Positions 56,401-64,000 of a stretch of DNA of 64,000 nucleotides are shown piece after piece. Every line of letters starts with the position of its first letter. The first letter of the stretch is position 1. This DNA comes from Nectonema munidae (Eukaryota > Nematomorpha > Nectonematoida > Nectonematidae), in assembly GCA_030549495.1 (NCBI GenBank), contig JAUIRK010000242.1:62001-126000 (forward strand), given 5' to 3'. The notes beneath the pieces are model-generated. The model did not search any database, had not been told where the DNA came from, and was given only the letters and a program-made list of their open reading frames with translations. The position numbers and the translations under genes are program-made.

Positions 56401-58090
56401 AAACTGTCCTGCGTGTCAATTTGGCCGAGAAACTATTGCTATGTGGCTCTCGCTTCATTATTTTTTGTAAGCGTATCAAAATCTTAATTCAAATTTTAAT
56501 TCAACTTAAAGTCTGTTTTTAAAAATTGTTAAAATAAAATCATCCAAATTAAACGAGGATAATCATAAAAGTATGACTTTATCTGAGCAGTACACATTGA
56601 ATGTAAAAAGGGTATTTGCAATTTAATAACGTGCTTATAAAATTTTCATCGAGACAAATTATAAATACTGCCCGCATGTAAAAATCATTGTCCATTCTCG
56701 ATCTATGAGGTTAATTTATTGCAACCACCTAGAGTAAATTATTTAATATTTTTTATTAGTAAATAGTGGATTTTTTTATTGCAAAAGGGTAGATTTAAAA
56801 ATATATTTACATCGAGAAGAGAAATTCTAAAACTTACATCAGAGCGATATTTTCAGAAGTTTTTAGTTAAATTCTTTCCTAGGACTGTGGGTGCCTTAGT
56901 CCAGATTCTCAATGTGATGTCTATCGACCACAATTTGTCCACAGAAAATGTGTACTCTGTTTATCCATAATACGCGAAAGTTTTCTCATAAGCTCAAGTT
57001 GAACAGAACTAAATACGTATTTAGTTTATCTTGAACATTAAAAACTGACCTTCAGTTATGTAGTTCGTATTTTTCAACCTTTAGATCGATGCCGAAAACT
57101 AGAATGTCAAAAAAAAGTAAAAACTATTTTCAAAAATAAAGCTCTTTCAAAAAATTGATATCTTGTGACTATTTTTATGTTCTATGTTATTTTTTGTTAA
57201 GACTAAATATACCAAAATATAATTTGATATAAACATATCAATATTTTTTATATAACTAATAAATATCTTTCAAAAATTTAAGTGCTATATTAAAAAGAAT
57301 GTTAATTTTAATTCGTCAAAATAAATCGAAAATTAAGCAATAATATTGATATAATTTTTGCTTAGTATATTAGAATCTTTTTACTGGGCAGAATTCTTTT
57401 TTCCGTTTAAAAGCAGATATTTTCATTTCTTGAGACACAGATGCTCAAAGGGTCAATTGCTTTAGGGAGGGGAAGTAATTGTCTTGATACGAAATGAAAT
57501 AGATTCAAGAAAAAAAAGTTAAATATTTTGTTTTGTAACATTAAAATGGATATTATTTAAATATAAAAAATTTCAAATTTTCAATCATAATAAATATTTA
57601 GTCCATCTTACTTACTTTTTGTATGTAAAATTATTGATGTGCTTTTTTCTTTTAGGTGGAAAATCATGAAGAAAATAGTAGGAGAAGCCCATCAATATCT
57701 CGCATACATTTTAGGAAAAAACGAGATAATCACAAGGAAGAAGCGGATGCGGGTAAAAAGAAAATCGAGGATGTTGAAGAAAATGACGCACCATTGGTCC
57801 AAGAGCAAGCGCCTCCCTCGCGCAAACATAAATCCCATCATCGCCACAAAGAAACAACACGCGATTCTTCACGAAGCAAAAAGAGCGAAGCCAAAAGCCG
57901 CAAACATCACAAAAAGTCACATAAAAAGAAGTATTATTTTCAAAATCATGTGGATATATTTTTGGGCAATATTCGTCTAATTCTTTTGATTCGGATGTGC
58001 CTGAAGAAACATGTAACAAAGAATGGTCGATTAAGTATTAATACTCAAGATCCCTGCTATGTATTTGAAATGATCAAAAATGATGTTTGA
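47310..58090 (+). CDS. PRPF38A: Pre-mRNA-splicing factor 38A, complete gene
   Basis: Six exons (47310-47439, 48500-48659, 49736-49857, 51149-51234, 53494-53595, 57656-58090) join in phase to 344 codons (human 312). PRP38 is a nuclear protein of the precatalytic (B) spliceosome needed for its activation with SNU23 and MFAP1. Residues 1-180 form the conserved PRP38 domain: MANRTPKDVGSVKGTNPQFL, IEKIARARIYE, PSDFLCLTLKLLQIQPEKDI, IIEFIKNEDFKYLRAIGAFY, DCYKYLEPLYNDF, DVFIDELLHEERVCDIILPR and KREFLEENETLEPR. Exon 6 encodes the basic tail rich in K, R, H and S (SRKHKSHHRHKE, KSRKHHKKSHKKK), as in animal orthologues. Every junction has GT and AG and keeps frame. The last 50 residues are hydrophobic and unlike the family, so the true C-terminus is in doubt. 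Introns carry MITEs, a LINE and a SINE-like copy. Confidence 0.95.
47518..48150. repeat. Crossed inverted repeats in PRPF38A intron 1
   Basis: Block A (47518-47597) is matched inversely by A' (47823-47903), and block B (47651-47727) by B' (47908-48150 less a 168-bp insertion). The order along the strand is A, B, A', B', so the two pairings cross and do not nest. A and A' share TAAGTAAAGAATTTTCTGAT and TTATTCTAATGGTTTATCAA. B and B' share ACTAATCAAATAACGTAAA and GAGTCACAAGAA. Confidence 0.75.
47964..48128. mobile_element. MITE with TAA target duplication, PIF/Harbinger-like
   Basis: The 165-bp element has ends GGGGTCGTTCACAATTGA and the inverse TCAATTGTGAACGACCCC, flanked by TAA at 47961-47963 and 48129-48131. 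It holds C-rich words and a C16 tract (48082-48097). Block B of the surrounding inverted repeat gives the unoccupied site (cgtaaatataaatgag), which confirms the insertion and the 3-bp duplication. A TAA target and G-rich ends suggest PIF/Harbinger. Confidence 0.8.
48500..48659 (+). CDS. PRPF38A: PRPF38A exon 2
   Basis: The acceptor is atttttag at 48499. The exon encodes AELLVEKAVELKCIGGSVSE to IKNEDF plus AA, and the donor gtattt sits inside what would read as KYF. With the first A of exon 3 the junction gives a lysine codon. Confidence 0.93.
49736..49857 (+). CDS. PRPF38A: PRPF38A exon 3
   Basis: The acceptor is ttttacatag at 49735. It encodes YLRAIGAFYIRLTSTSVDCY, KYLEPLYNDFRKLRKLNADG plus one A, then the donor gtatgt. 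Confidence 0.93.
51149..51234 (+). CDS. PRPF38A: PRPF38A exon 4
   Basis: The acceptor is ttttattag at 51148. It encodes YSLTYMDVFIDELLHEERVC and DIILPRIS. Of two possible donors, the one at 51235 (tca then gtattt) is chosen because only it keeps frame into exon 5 and gives the family spacing ILPRxxKR. Confidence 0.92.
51270..52351. other. PRPF38A intron 4, left part
   Basis: A plus-strand stretch at about 51420-51525 reads KSQSASAVCRHFGIRMKASK, faintly like the helix-turn-helix of CENP-B or pogo-type transposases. A more GC-balanced stretch at 51760-51930 may be another old element. Neither can be named with confidence. Confidence 0.25.
52360..52572. mobile_element. hAT-type MITE in PRPF38A intron 4
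   Basis: The 213-bp element starts cagcgtttttcaaact and ends agtttgaaaaacgctt, one mismatch at the tip. Subterminal GCGACCCA motifs on both sides are typical of hAT elements. The 8-bp duplication is gtctaagg (52352-52359) and gtctaacg (52573-52580), 7 of 8 matching. It is non-coding. Confidence 0.75.
53494..53595 (+). CDS. PRPF38A: PRPF38A exon 5
   Basis: The acceptor is ttcattag at 53493. It encodes KREFLEENETLEPRQSILDN, LDMEDGEVLETRND, then the donor gtaaga. Both ends are in phase 0. Confidence 0.93.
53816..53902 (-). mobile_element. Possible hAT-type end in PRPF38A intron 5
   Basis: On the minus strand it begins CAGGGGTGGCAAACTG and includes GCGGGCCATATTTTGG, an end pattern common in hAT MITEs. 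The other end and target duplication were not found. Confidence 0.35.
54030..55660 (+). mobile_element. RTE-like LINE, 3'-truncated, in PRPF38A intron 5
   Basis: The first 291-codon frame (54038-54913) is a complete apurinic-type endonuclease domain: LASINLASLLGKSTECANML, IAGLQELRYK, GGVGFMVNSRW, SVYAPQSG, VILGDFNGHVGKD, IDYIIVRK and SQHHFLTIDN. This arrangement is that of RTE/BovB-type LINEs. The linker follows with two frame changes (54913, 55025). Then 55379-55640 encodes APGPSGVPIEVLQLCG and SWRKSFLIPNYKSKGEYKEC, the first reverse-transcriptase blocks. Similarity stops there, so the polymerase palm and 3' end are missing. It lies in sense orientation to the host gene. Confidence 0.85.
56002..56120 (+). 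mobile_element. SINE-like repeat, copy 2
   Basis: The match to 45711-45820. B-box word GGTTCGATCC is at 56016-56025. It ends in ACCTTTACCTACCTTACCTT, a simple-repeat tail. It lies about 340 bases past the broken end of the RTE-like LINE, so it could instead be that LINE's 3' end. Confidence 0.5.
56130..57655. other. PRPF38A intron 5, right part
   Basis: AT-rich with short frames of no recognisable character. The polypyrimidine tract and acceptor (cttttttcttttag) close it. Confidence 0.5.
57656..58090 (+). CDS. PRPF38A: PRPF38A exon 6 (basic tail)
   Basis: It opens VENHEENSRRSPSISR after the acceptor cttttag and encodes the charged KR/HK-rich tail. From about 57930 the reading frame turns hydrophobic (VDIFLGNIRLILLI). 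The frame shifted by one base instead reads GQYSSNSFDSDVPEETCNKE, a more protein-like tail ending at a stop near 58032. Confidence 0.9.
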   Translation: MENHEENSRRSPSISRIHFRKKRDNHKEEADAGKKKIEDVEENDAPLVQEQAPPSRKHKSHHRHKETTRDSSRSKKSEAKSRKHHKKSHKKKYYFQNHVDIFLGNIRLILLIRMCLKKHVTKNGRLSINTQDPCYVFEMIKNDV

Positions 58091-59459
58091 ATTGATTTTT
58101 AATAATACACCATGTTTCATTTAATTGAGAATTAATTTAAAGAATCAAAAAACATATATATATATATATATATATAGCCGTTAGTTTTTTACTTTTAATT
58201 AAAGTTTGTTTTGTTACAATCAAGTTAACTCTGGTTCCAACAATGTTACGAGACCAGACAAAATTTTGTTTATAACCGATACCTTACGTTCTTAGTAAGC
58301 CTTATATTTTTTAAAATGTCATTTTTCATATATATAAAAAAGATTAATCATTGATATTCCATTGTAGAAGCGTTTGATCAACCGATTAATTCCAAAAGTT
58401 AGTTCTAAAATATCCAGTGGTGACCTAAGGGCTAGTCAGGCGATATAGTTATTTCTAAGTTAGTAGTTAAATCAATTATTGGAACTGTTAACTCTAACAA
58501 ATCTCAGATGTTTAAAATATTTTTATACGACAGTTGTTCTGTGATTGCTTATGTGTATGTCGATAAATCGATTATTCGAGAGGGTCGATAAATCGATTAT
58601 TCTAGATGTTTTTTTCTTTGTTTACTAAATAAAACCAATTGAGATTTTTTAATAAAGTATAGCATTTTTTAACCTATCTTTATTGCATACAGGTACTAAC
58701 TATTTGCCATACTAGCCATTTTAGACAGGCTATTTTGGAACTATGTATTTAGTCACACAATCTTTTAAAAATCACTTCGTCTGCTTTATTTCCTTCGATA
58801 TCCTGATTTAATAAGCACCTCACTTTCAAAAGATATAGAGGTGACTCTTTCATAATGGTTTTGTATTCAACAGACTATAGTATTCATTCACTAAGCGTGT
58901 AACCTTTTTTCTTGAAATACGGTTAAAGAGTATGCTAGATTAAGTTGAAACCTACACAAACGGAGTCAGGTGGTTCTGTTATAGACGTTGCGCTCTTTAA
59001 ATGACGACTGGGTGTTTATCAGGAACTTAAACTAATTTCTTTGAAATTAAATATTGTATCTGTATGAACAAGATCAATTTTCATATCTTTTTTTATATCT
59101 TATTTCCCATATTCAAATGTCAAACATCCGTTTTTTTATTGTTTCAATCATCATCATCTTCGATTTTGTCATGAGAGTCGCAGTTTTCAGCCATGGGTCT
59201 AGCCTTGATCTAAATAGATTTATCCCTGCAAGGCAGTAGGGTGACTGACTTTTCTCTACACACACCTGCCACACTTATAATTTTCAGAAAATTTGTACAT
59301 TTAATTCTTTTCTAACTTTTGAAAATTACGCATCTTCAATAACGTATCAATTCTTTTAGAATTTAAAGGCAGTTTCTATGAGATTATGATTTTTACAAGA
59401 CTAAATCCTTTTTTTCATTTTTTTTAAAGTTTTTAAGGATCTTATTATATTATTTTTAG
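58091..59459. other. AT-rich stretch downstream of PRPF38A
   Basis: It contains a (TA)n run (about 58153-58175) and a tandem pair of 25-bp units, gtcgataaatcgattattc (58559-58607). No gene is recognised. Confidence 0.45.
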
Positions 59460-59536
59460 ACACAAAGAAAAAATTTGAAAGATGTCAGAAGCCTCCGTGC
59501 AGTGAAGCATTTAAGAGCATATTTAAGCTATTTTAA
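59460..59536 (+). CDS. Candidate terminal exon of an unrecognised host gene
   Basis: A strong pyrimidine tract and acceptor (tattatttttag) precede 25 codons ending at TAA (59534-59536). AATAAA overlaps the stop (59536-59541). In frame 0 it reads TQRKNLKDVRSLRAVKHLRA, YLSYFK. It could end a gene lying between here and PRPF38A, or be an alternative last exon of PRPF38A. I cannot link it to upstream exons. Confidence 0.3.
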
Positions 59537-60019
59537 ATAAAGTCTTTTTTGTAGTTTTTCTTTTTTATTTTCATCTTCAAACATTTCAATGTTAATTCGC
59601 ATTTCTGAAATAATGTCATCAAAGTATTTATAAAGAGGTGAATCTAGAACACAAAGATTAAAATAACAATTAATTAACAATCTAACCAGATTCACCACTT
59701 CATTTCTAAAAAGGTTAAAAAATGTAAGAAAGTATAACTTATTTGAGCAAAATAAACTCGTTAAGGGGGTTTAATCAACAATACAAGATCCCAAATAAAA
59801 AGATACAAGTAATATGATTGTATATAGTGGATCAGAGTGCACGGAATTTTAATTTACATTTATCTATTGGAAACGACTACAAGCCAGCTAATAATGGAAC
59901 TTTGTGTATAAATTACAAAAAATGTTTTTTAACATAAATATCAATACAAAGATTTTAGGCTATATCCCTGTTTTTAATAGTTTATGTTGGTCTAATGTCA
60001 TTTGTATGTAGTATGTATG

Positions 60020-60241
60020 CAGGGCCGTAGTCAAAAAAATATAGGAGGTGCCAAAAACATTAGCAACAGGGTTCTGGAATTTTTTACTGTCATCTGTTGA
60101 AAAGACTTGAGGATGTGTTAAGATTAGCATAAATTTACAGAATTAGTGTTAGTTTTTGTAAAATATTTCTAGTTCTTTTAAAAATATTAATTTGAAAATT
60201 GTAGAGTGTTGGTGAGGGGGGGGGTGTAGTAGCTATGGCAC
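60020..60241. mobile_element. hAT-type MITE with G-run
   Basis: The 222-bp element begins cagggccgtagtca and ends tagctatggcac. It is flanked by tatgtatg (60012-60019) and tatgtatt (60242-60249), 7 of 8 matching. It contains a nine-base G run (about 60216-60224). The ends match the hAT pattern CAGGGCCGTAG. It is non-coding. Confidence 0.65.
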
Positions 60242-60404
60242 TATGTATTCAAACTTATGTGTGTAGTGTTTTTTTGCTTCAGACATATATTAATATAAAT
60301 AAATAGGAAAGTTTGTGTGGAGATTGTGAACAAATGTAAATGTATGTATGTATGATTGCGCTAACAATAAACCTAACTTCAACAATTAAATTAGATTAAT
60401 TAAA

Positions 60405-60957
60405 ATTAGTAGACGCTAACTTTTTTTAGTGATAGCTACTATTTTATATTATTTTTATAAATTATTATATGCGAGCATGTGGATCCCTGATTATATCTTT
60501 CTCTGACTAATAAATCAATTGTAAGTTATCGTGACAGTGCAAAATTTAATATTTTTAATAAACCAACAAAAAAGAATCTTCAAAAAAATGAAAACACAGA
60601 ACTGTTTTTAGGCAAATTCTAGCAAAATATCGGTAAATGACGTATTGGTTATAGCTCAGGGTCTCGATTCAGATTGTCTGTATTCCATTCGTATTCATGA
60701 CTATCATTACCTTCTGCCTCGCAATGGAAGGTTATTTTTCTCTTTCATACGATACCGACAATTTAAAAAATATCAATGGTATAGAGGAAAATCTTGTTTG
60801 GTTTATTAAAAATATTAAACTTTGCACTGACACGATAACTTACAATAGATATTAGTCAGAGAAAGACATAATCAGGGATTCACATGCTCGCATATAATAA
60901 TTTATAGAAATAATATAAAATAGTAGATGTCACTAAAAAAAGTTAGAGTCTACTAAT
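60405..60957. mobile_element. Non-autonomous element with 163-bp inverted ends
   Basis: Arms 60405-60567 and 60795-60957 are inverse copies, starting ATTAGTAGAC(G/T)CTAAC. They include TGCGAGCATGTG and GTAAGTTATCGTG(A)CAGTGC. A 227-bp centre has no coding potential. No clear target duplication is seen, so the superfamily is open. Confidence 0.75.
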
Positions 60958-61600
60958 CAAAGTGTACTATTTTAATTAATAAGTTGCATTAACTTTTCAA
61001 AACTGTATATAAAATTAAATAGATTTTCAATTTAAGTTTATTATTGTAAGTTAATAATAGTTAAATTAAGATTTTCCAAGTATTAAATTTATATACAAGT
61101 AAAAAAATTGATAAATAAAACATGAAGCTATAGATAAAACGGTTCCTGCTCAAAAGTGTTTGAAACAACAAAACCTAAAGTGATACACGGAAAAGATGTA
61201 ATTTTAACCATTATAAGATCCTAGGGCTCATTTAAATCTAATTTTTTAAAAAATTATCTTTTATTAAAAATTTCAAAATTATCATAGCCTTAAGTTTTTA
61301 GTATTTGTTACATATAATATAAAAATCACAAAATAATTTTTAAAACACAATAAAATGTTTAACTTATTAGGATATATTTTTTTTTATACATTTGAGATCC
61401 TTGGGTTCAAAAGAGTCCAAGCAAGAAAAAATTAGAGTAATTAATTTTTTCCTTTCATAATTTAATATTTTTTTAGTACTAAATTGTTACATTTTTTATA
61501 AAGGCATGTACAGCGACTCTTTCCCTTCCATTAGCGAGTTTTCTGAGGTATAAGATCATGTTTCATTATGTGAGACTGAAGAATGTTATAGTGATTTTTC
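60958..61600. other. AT-rich flank left of the piggyBac gene
   Basis: The left end of the piggyBac element should lie here. Several TTAA words occur, but no matching inverted end could be chosen. Confidence 0.35.
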
Positions 61601-62529
61601 CGATGGAATGCTTTCTAATTTAGAAGATGAGGAAACTCATGAGTATTCTCTTTCGAAAAATGGGGAGACAAAATGGTATCATGACGATTTTAATTATTCA
61701 AGTAAAGAAAGGTGTCATAATAGCATATCAATGAAGCCAGGTCCAACAAGTTATGCTTGCTCAAGGATAGAAGATGAGTACACAGCTTTTATGCAATTTT
61801 TTCCACTAAAAATTTTGAATACAATAATGAAGTGGACTAACATTGAAGGCAAAGTTGTGATAGGTGATAGCTGGGTGGAGCTTGATACCGTAAAGTTTGA
61901 AGCTTATTTAGACCTGTTGATTCTTGCTGGAGTTTTCAAATCCAAAAACGAGTCCACTGCCAGCTTATGGGATGATGATACTGGGAGAAGTATTTTTAGA
62001 GCTACAATGTCTCTGAAAAACTTCAAAATGATTTCAAGAGTCTTACGATTTGATGACAAAAAAACAAGGGAAAATAGAAGAGAAAAAAACAAGTTTGCTC
62101 CAATTCAAGAAATTTGGGATGAATGGGTTGCTATTCTACCAAAACTTTTCAATCCCGGTTTTCAAGTAACAGTAGATGAGCAGCTCAGAGGCGCTCAGGG
62201 GAAATTGTCCTTTTAGACAGTACATTCCTACCAAACCAGATAAATATGGATTAAAGTTTTGGATTTTAGCAGATGTTGAGAGTTTTTACGTATGGAACAT
62301 CCAGCCATATTTGGGAAAGCAACCTGGAAATACAGCTGAAAAAAATCAAGGAAAGCGTGTTATGATGGATATGACAAAAGGACTAAAGGGTCACAACGTG
62401 ACGTGTGACAATTTTTTTACATCTTTGAACCTGTCTAAAAGACTCTTAAAAGAGAGAAAAATGACTTTGCTTGCTACAGTTCGTAAAAACAAAAAGTTTA
62501 TACCACCAGCAATACTTGATATAAAATGA
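61560..62529 (+). pseudogene. piggyBac transposase, frameshifted and cut off
   Basis: A cut-and-paste DDE transposase that targets TTAA. The first frame (61608-62216, 202 codons) holds YTAFMQFFPLKILNTIMKWT, EAYLDLLILAGV and FKMISRVLRFDDKKTR. It continues to VTVDEQLRG, with the first catalytic aspartate. It then shifts into the second frame (to 62529), which starts RGNCPFRQYIPTKPDKYGLK. That frame holds WILADVESFYVWNIQPYLGK and the second aspartate in VTCDNFFTSLNL, and ends LLATVRKNKKFIPPA. The third catalytic region and the C-terminal cysteine-rich domain are missing because a LINE begins right after. The open frame extends upstream of the first ATG, so the N-terminus is also uncertain. Confidence 0.88.
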
Positions 62530-62534
62530 CACAT

Positions 62535-64000
62535 TTACAACAATTATATAAAATGACAAAATAAGTAAAGGTAGAAAATAAAATCATATGATACAAGAAT
62601 TAGTTATACAATTCATACTTATTAATAAGACTTTTTTTAGTTTCACTTTTAACTTTATTAAATGAAGTAAAGTTGAGCAAGCTAGTAATATTAGCATTCC
62701 AATGTTTTGCAACTTTCCAATTGAAGGACTGCTTAGAGGATTTACACTTATATTGAGGGAGAAAAATATTATATATGGATCGAAGACGAATAGAGTGCAT
62801 TTGCTTAACAGGTTTTAACTGATTGTACAAGCAGGATGGAACTAAACCACATAAAAGTTTGAAACAAAATAAAGTAAGTTTATATTCATATATATCATCA
62901 ACTTTCAGCATTTGAAGATCATAAAAAAGAATGTTAGAAGAGTATCTAATATTCAAGTTTAAAATAATTTTCAAAACTTTTTTTTTTGAAGAGTAAGTAA
63001 AACATTCAGATTACTATGACCCCATATTAAAATATTATAAGTCAAATAAGGAATGAAAAAGGACTTGTAGAGAAGAATATTTTTACCTAGATAATTTTTA
63101 AAGCTTTTCAACATTCCAATAACAGAAGAGAGTTTCAATGAGAGAGCTTTCATATGATCATGCCATGATAGCTTTTCATTAATGATCAATCCAAGCAAAT
63201 TGAAAGACTTTACAAAGTCAATATTGAGCTTCTTACAAACTTTCAACTTGTCAACAGAAGTTTTAGAAAAAATAATGCCTTTTGTTTTCACATGATTGAT
63301 AACCAAATCATTATATGAACACCATTTTAAAACCTCGTTATAGTTTTTATTCAAATTTTCAAGTTCAGAATCAAATGATATGGAATTAGATGAAAATAAT
63401 AATGTTACATCATCAGCATACAAGAAAATTTTTATTTTTATATTACTTTGAGGAATATCATTAATAAATATTTTGAACAATAAGGGGCCTAGTAAGGAGC
63501 CTTGAGGTACACCACAATGTAGCATACTGTGTTTAGACGAAATATCATTTATTGAAACAAACTGTTCTCTTTTATGGAGATATGATTCGACCAGATCAAG
63601 TGATGATGATGAAAATCCATACAATTTGAGTTTTTCCAAAAGTATCATATGATTCAATGAATCAAATGCTCGAGTCATTTTTAAAAATACAGCTAAAACT
63701 TTTTCATTTTTGTCAAGGTCAGTTATAATATTATTCAAAAAAGAAAAATGCAAAGTTTCAGTTGAATAATACTTTCTAAAAGCATGCTGGTTTTCAAAAT
63801 ACAGATTATTTGAAGAAAAATAGTTTTCAATTTGCAAAAAAAGAAGTCTTTCAAAATGGCTAAAACAGGCACTATAGTTATAGGCCTATAATTCTCAACT
63901 AACATTCTCGATCCCTTTTTATGAACAGGAATTACACGCCCTATTTTAAAAACATATGGAAAAATAGCATGTATAACACAATCATTGAAAAGGGAAACTA
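62535..64000 (-). mobile_element. LINE (CR1/jockey-like) 3' half, running out of the window
   Basis: On the minus strand the reverse transcriptase reads from the right edge inward: IPVHKKGSRMLVENYRPITI (near 63910). After a frame change come ENQHAFRKYYSTETLHFSFL, MTRAFDSLNHMILLEKLKLY and GVPQGSLLGPLLFKIFINDI. The catalytic box FLYADDVTLLFSS and SFNLLGLIINEKLSWHDHMK follow. After another frame change in an A-rich run (about 62975-62990), the C-terminal domain LTLFCFKLLCGLVPSCLYNQ ends at 62600. At least two shifts break it. YADD is intact. Its 3' end (about 62535-62590) abuts the truncated piggyBac gene. Confidence 0.85.

Overview
The window looks like an AT-rich animal nuclear genome. It holds intron-bearing housekeeping genes, LINE fragments of several lineages, Merlin and piggyBac transposases and many small inverted-repeat elements, and no operons, ribosome-binding sites or prokaryotic genes. 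The proteins read as clear animal orthologues. The transposon mix and the very A+T-rich introns suggest an arthropod, perhaps a crustacean such as a copepod; that placement is an inference and is not proven by the sequence.

Host genes. (1) IMP4, the U3 snoRNP Brix protein, is a single exon at 3655-4551 on the minus strand. (2) A gamma-glutamylaminecyclotransferase-like gene lies at 7483-8091 on the minus strand in two exons, the first very short. (3) A complete dipeptidyl peptidase 8/9-type serine protease lies at 23689-31669 on the minus strand. Its three exons join in phase to 880 codons. (4) PRPF38A, a core spliceosome activation factor, lies at 47310-58090 on the plus strand. Its six exons join in phase to 344 codons. 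Two orphan terminal-exon candidates (1442-1580 and 59460-59536, plus strand) each end at a stop next to AATAAA.

Mobile DNA fills most of the rest. From 13.2 to 22.2 kb a nest of insertions can be read. An old LINE (plus strand) is split by a minus-strand DNA transposon of a family I cannot classify (about 13.97-15.77 kb). It is split again by a 5.1 kb Merlin element (16091-21181) with 1.13 kb inverted arms and an 8-bp target duplication. A second, diverged member of the unclassified family lies at 36717-37702 with its own inverted ends and 7-bp duplication. A LINE with endonuclease, reverse transcriptase and zinc knuckle occupies about 41.5-44.6 kb. An RTE-like LINE sits in the last intron of PRPF38A. 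A piggyBac transposase (61.6-62.5 kb) is cut off by another LINE that runs out of the window. A small TTAA-flanked family (copies near 9.8, 28.8, 29.9, 39.1 and 45.1 kb) looks like non-autonomous piggyBac relatives.

Other structure includes a degenerate satellite-like array of about 148-bp units (10.3-11.28 kb), several G or C homopolymer tracts that stand out in so AT-rich a sequence (one of 142 G in an intron of the peptidase gene), and an unusual crossed pair of inverted repeats in PRPF38A intron 1. One arm of that pair carries a small insertion and the other arm preserves the empty site. The stretches between are A+T-rich DNA in which I recognise nothing.
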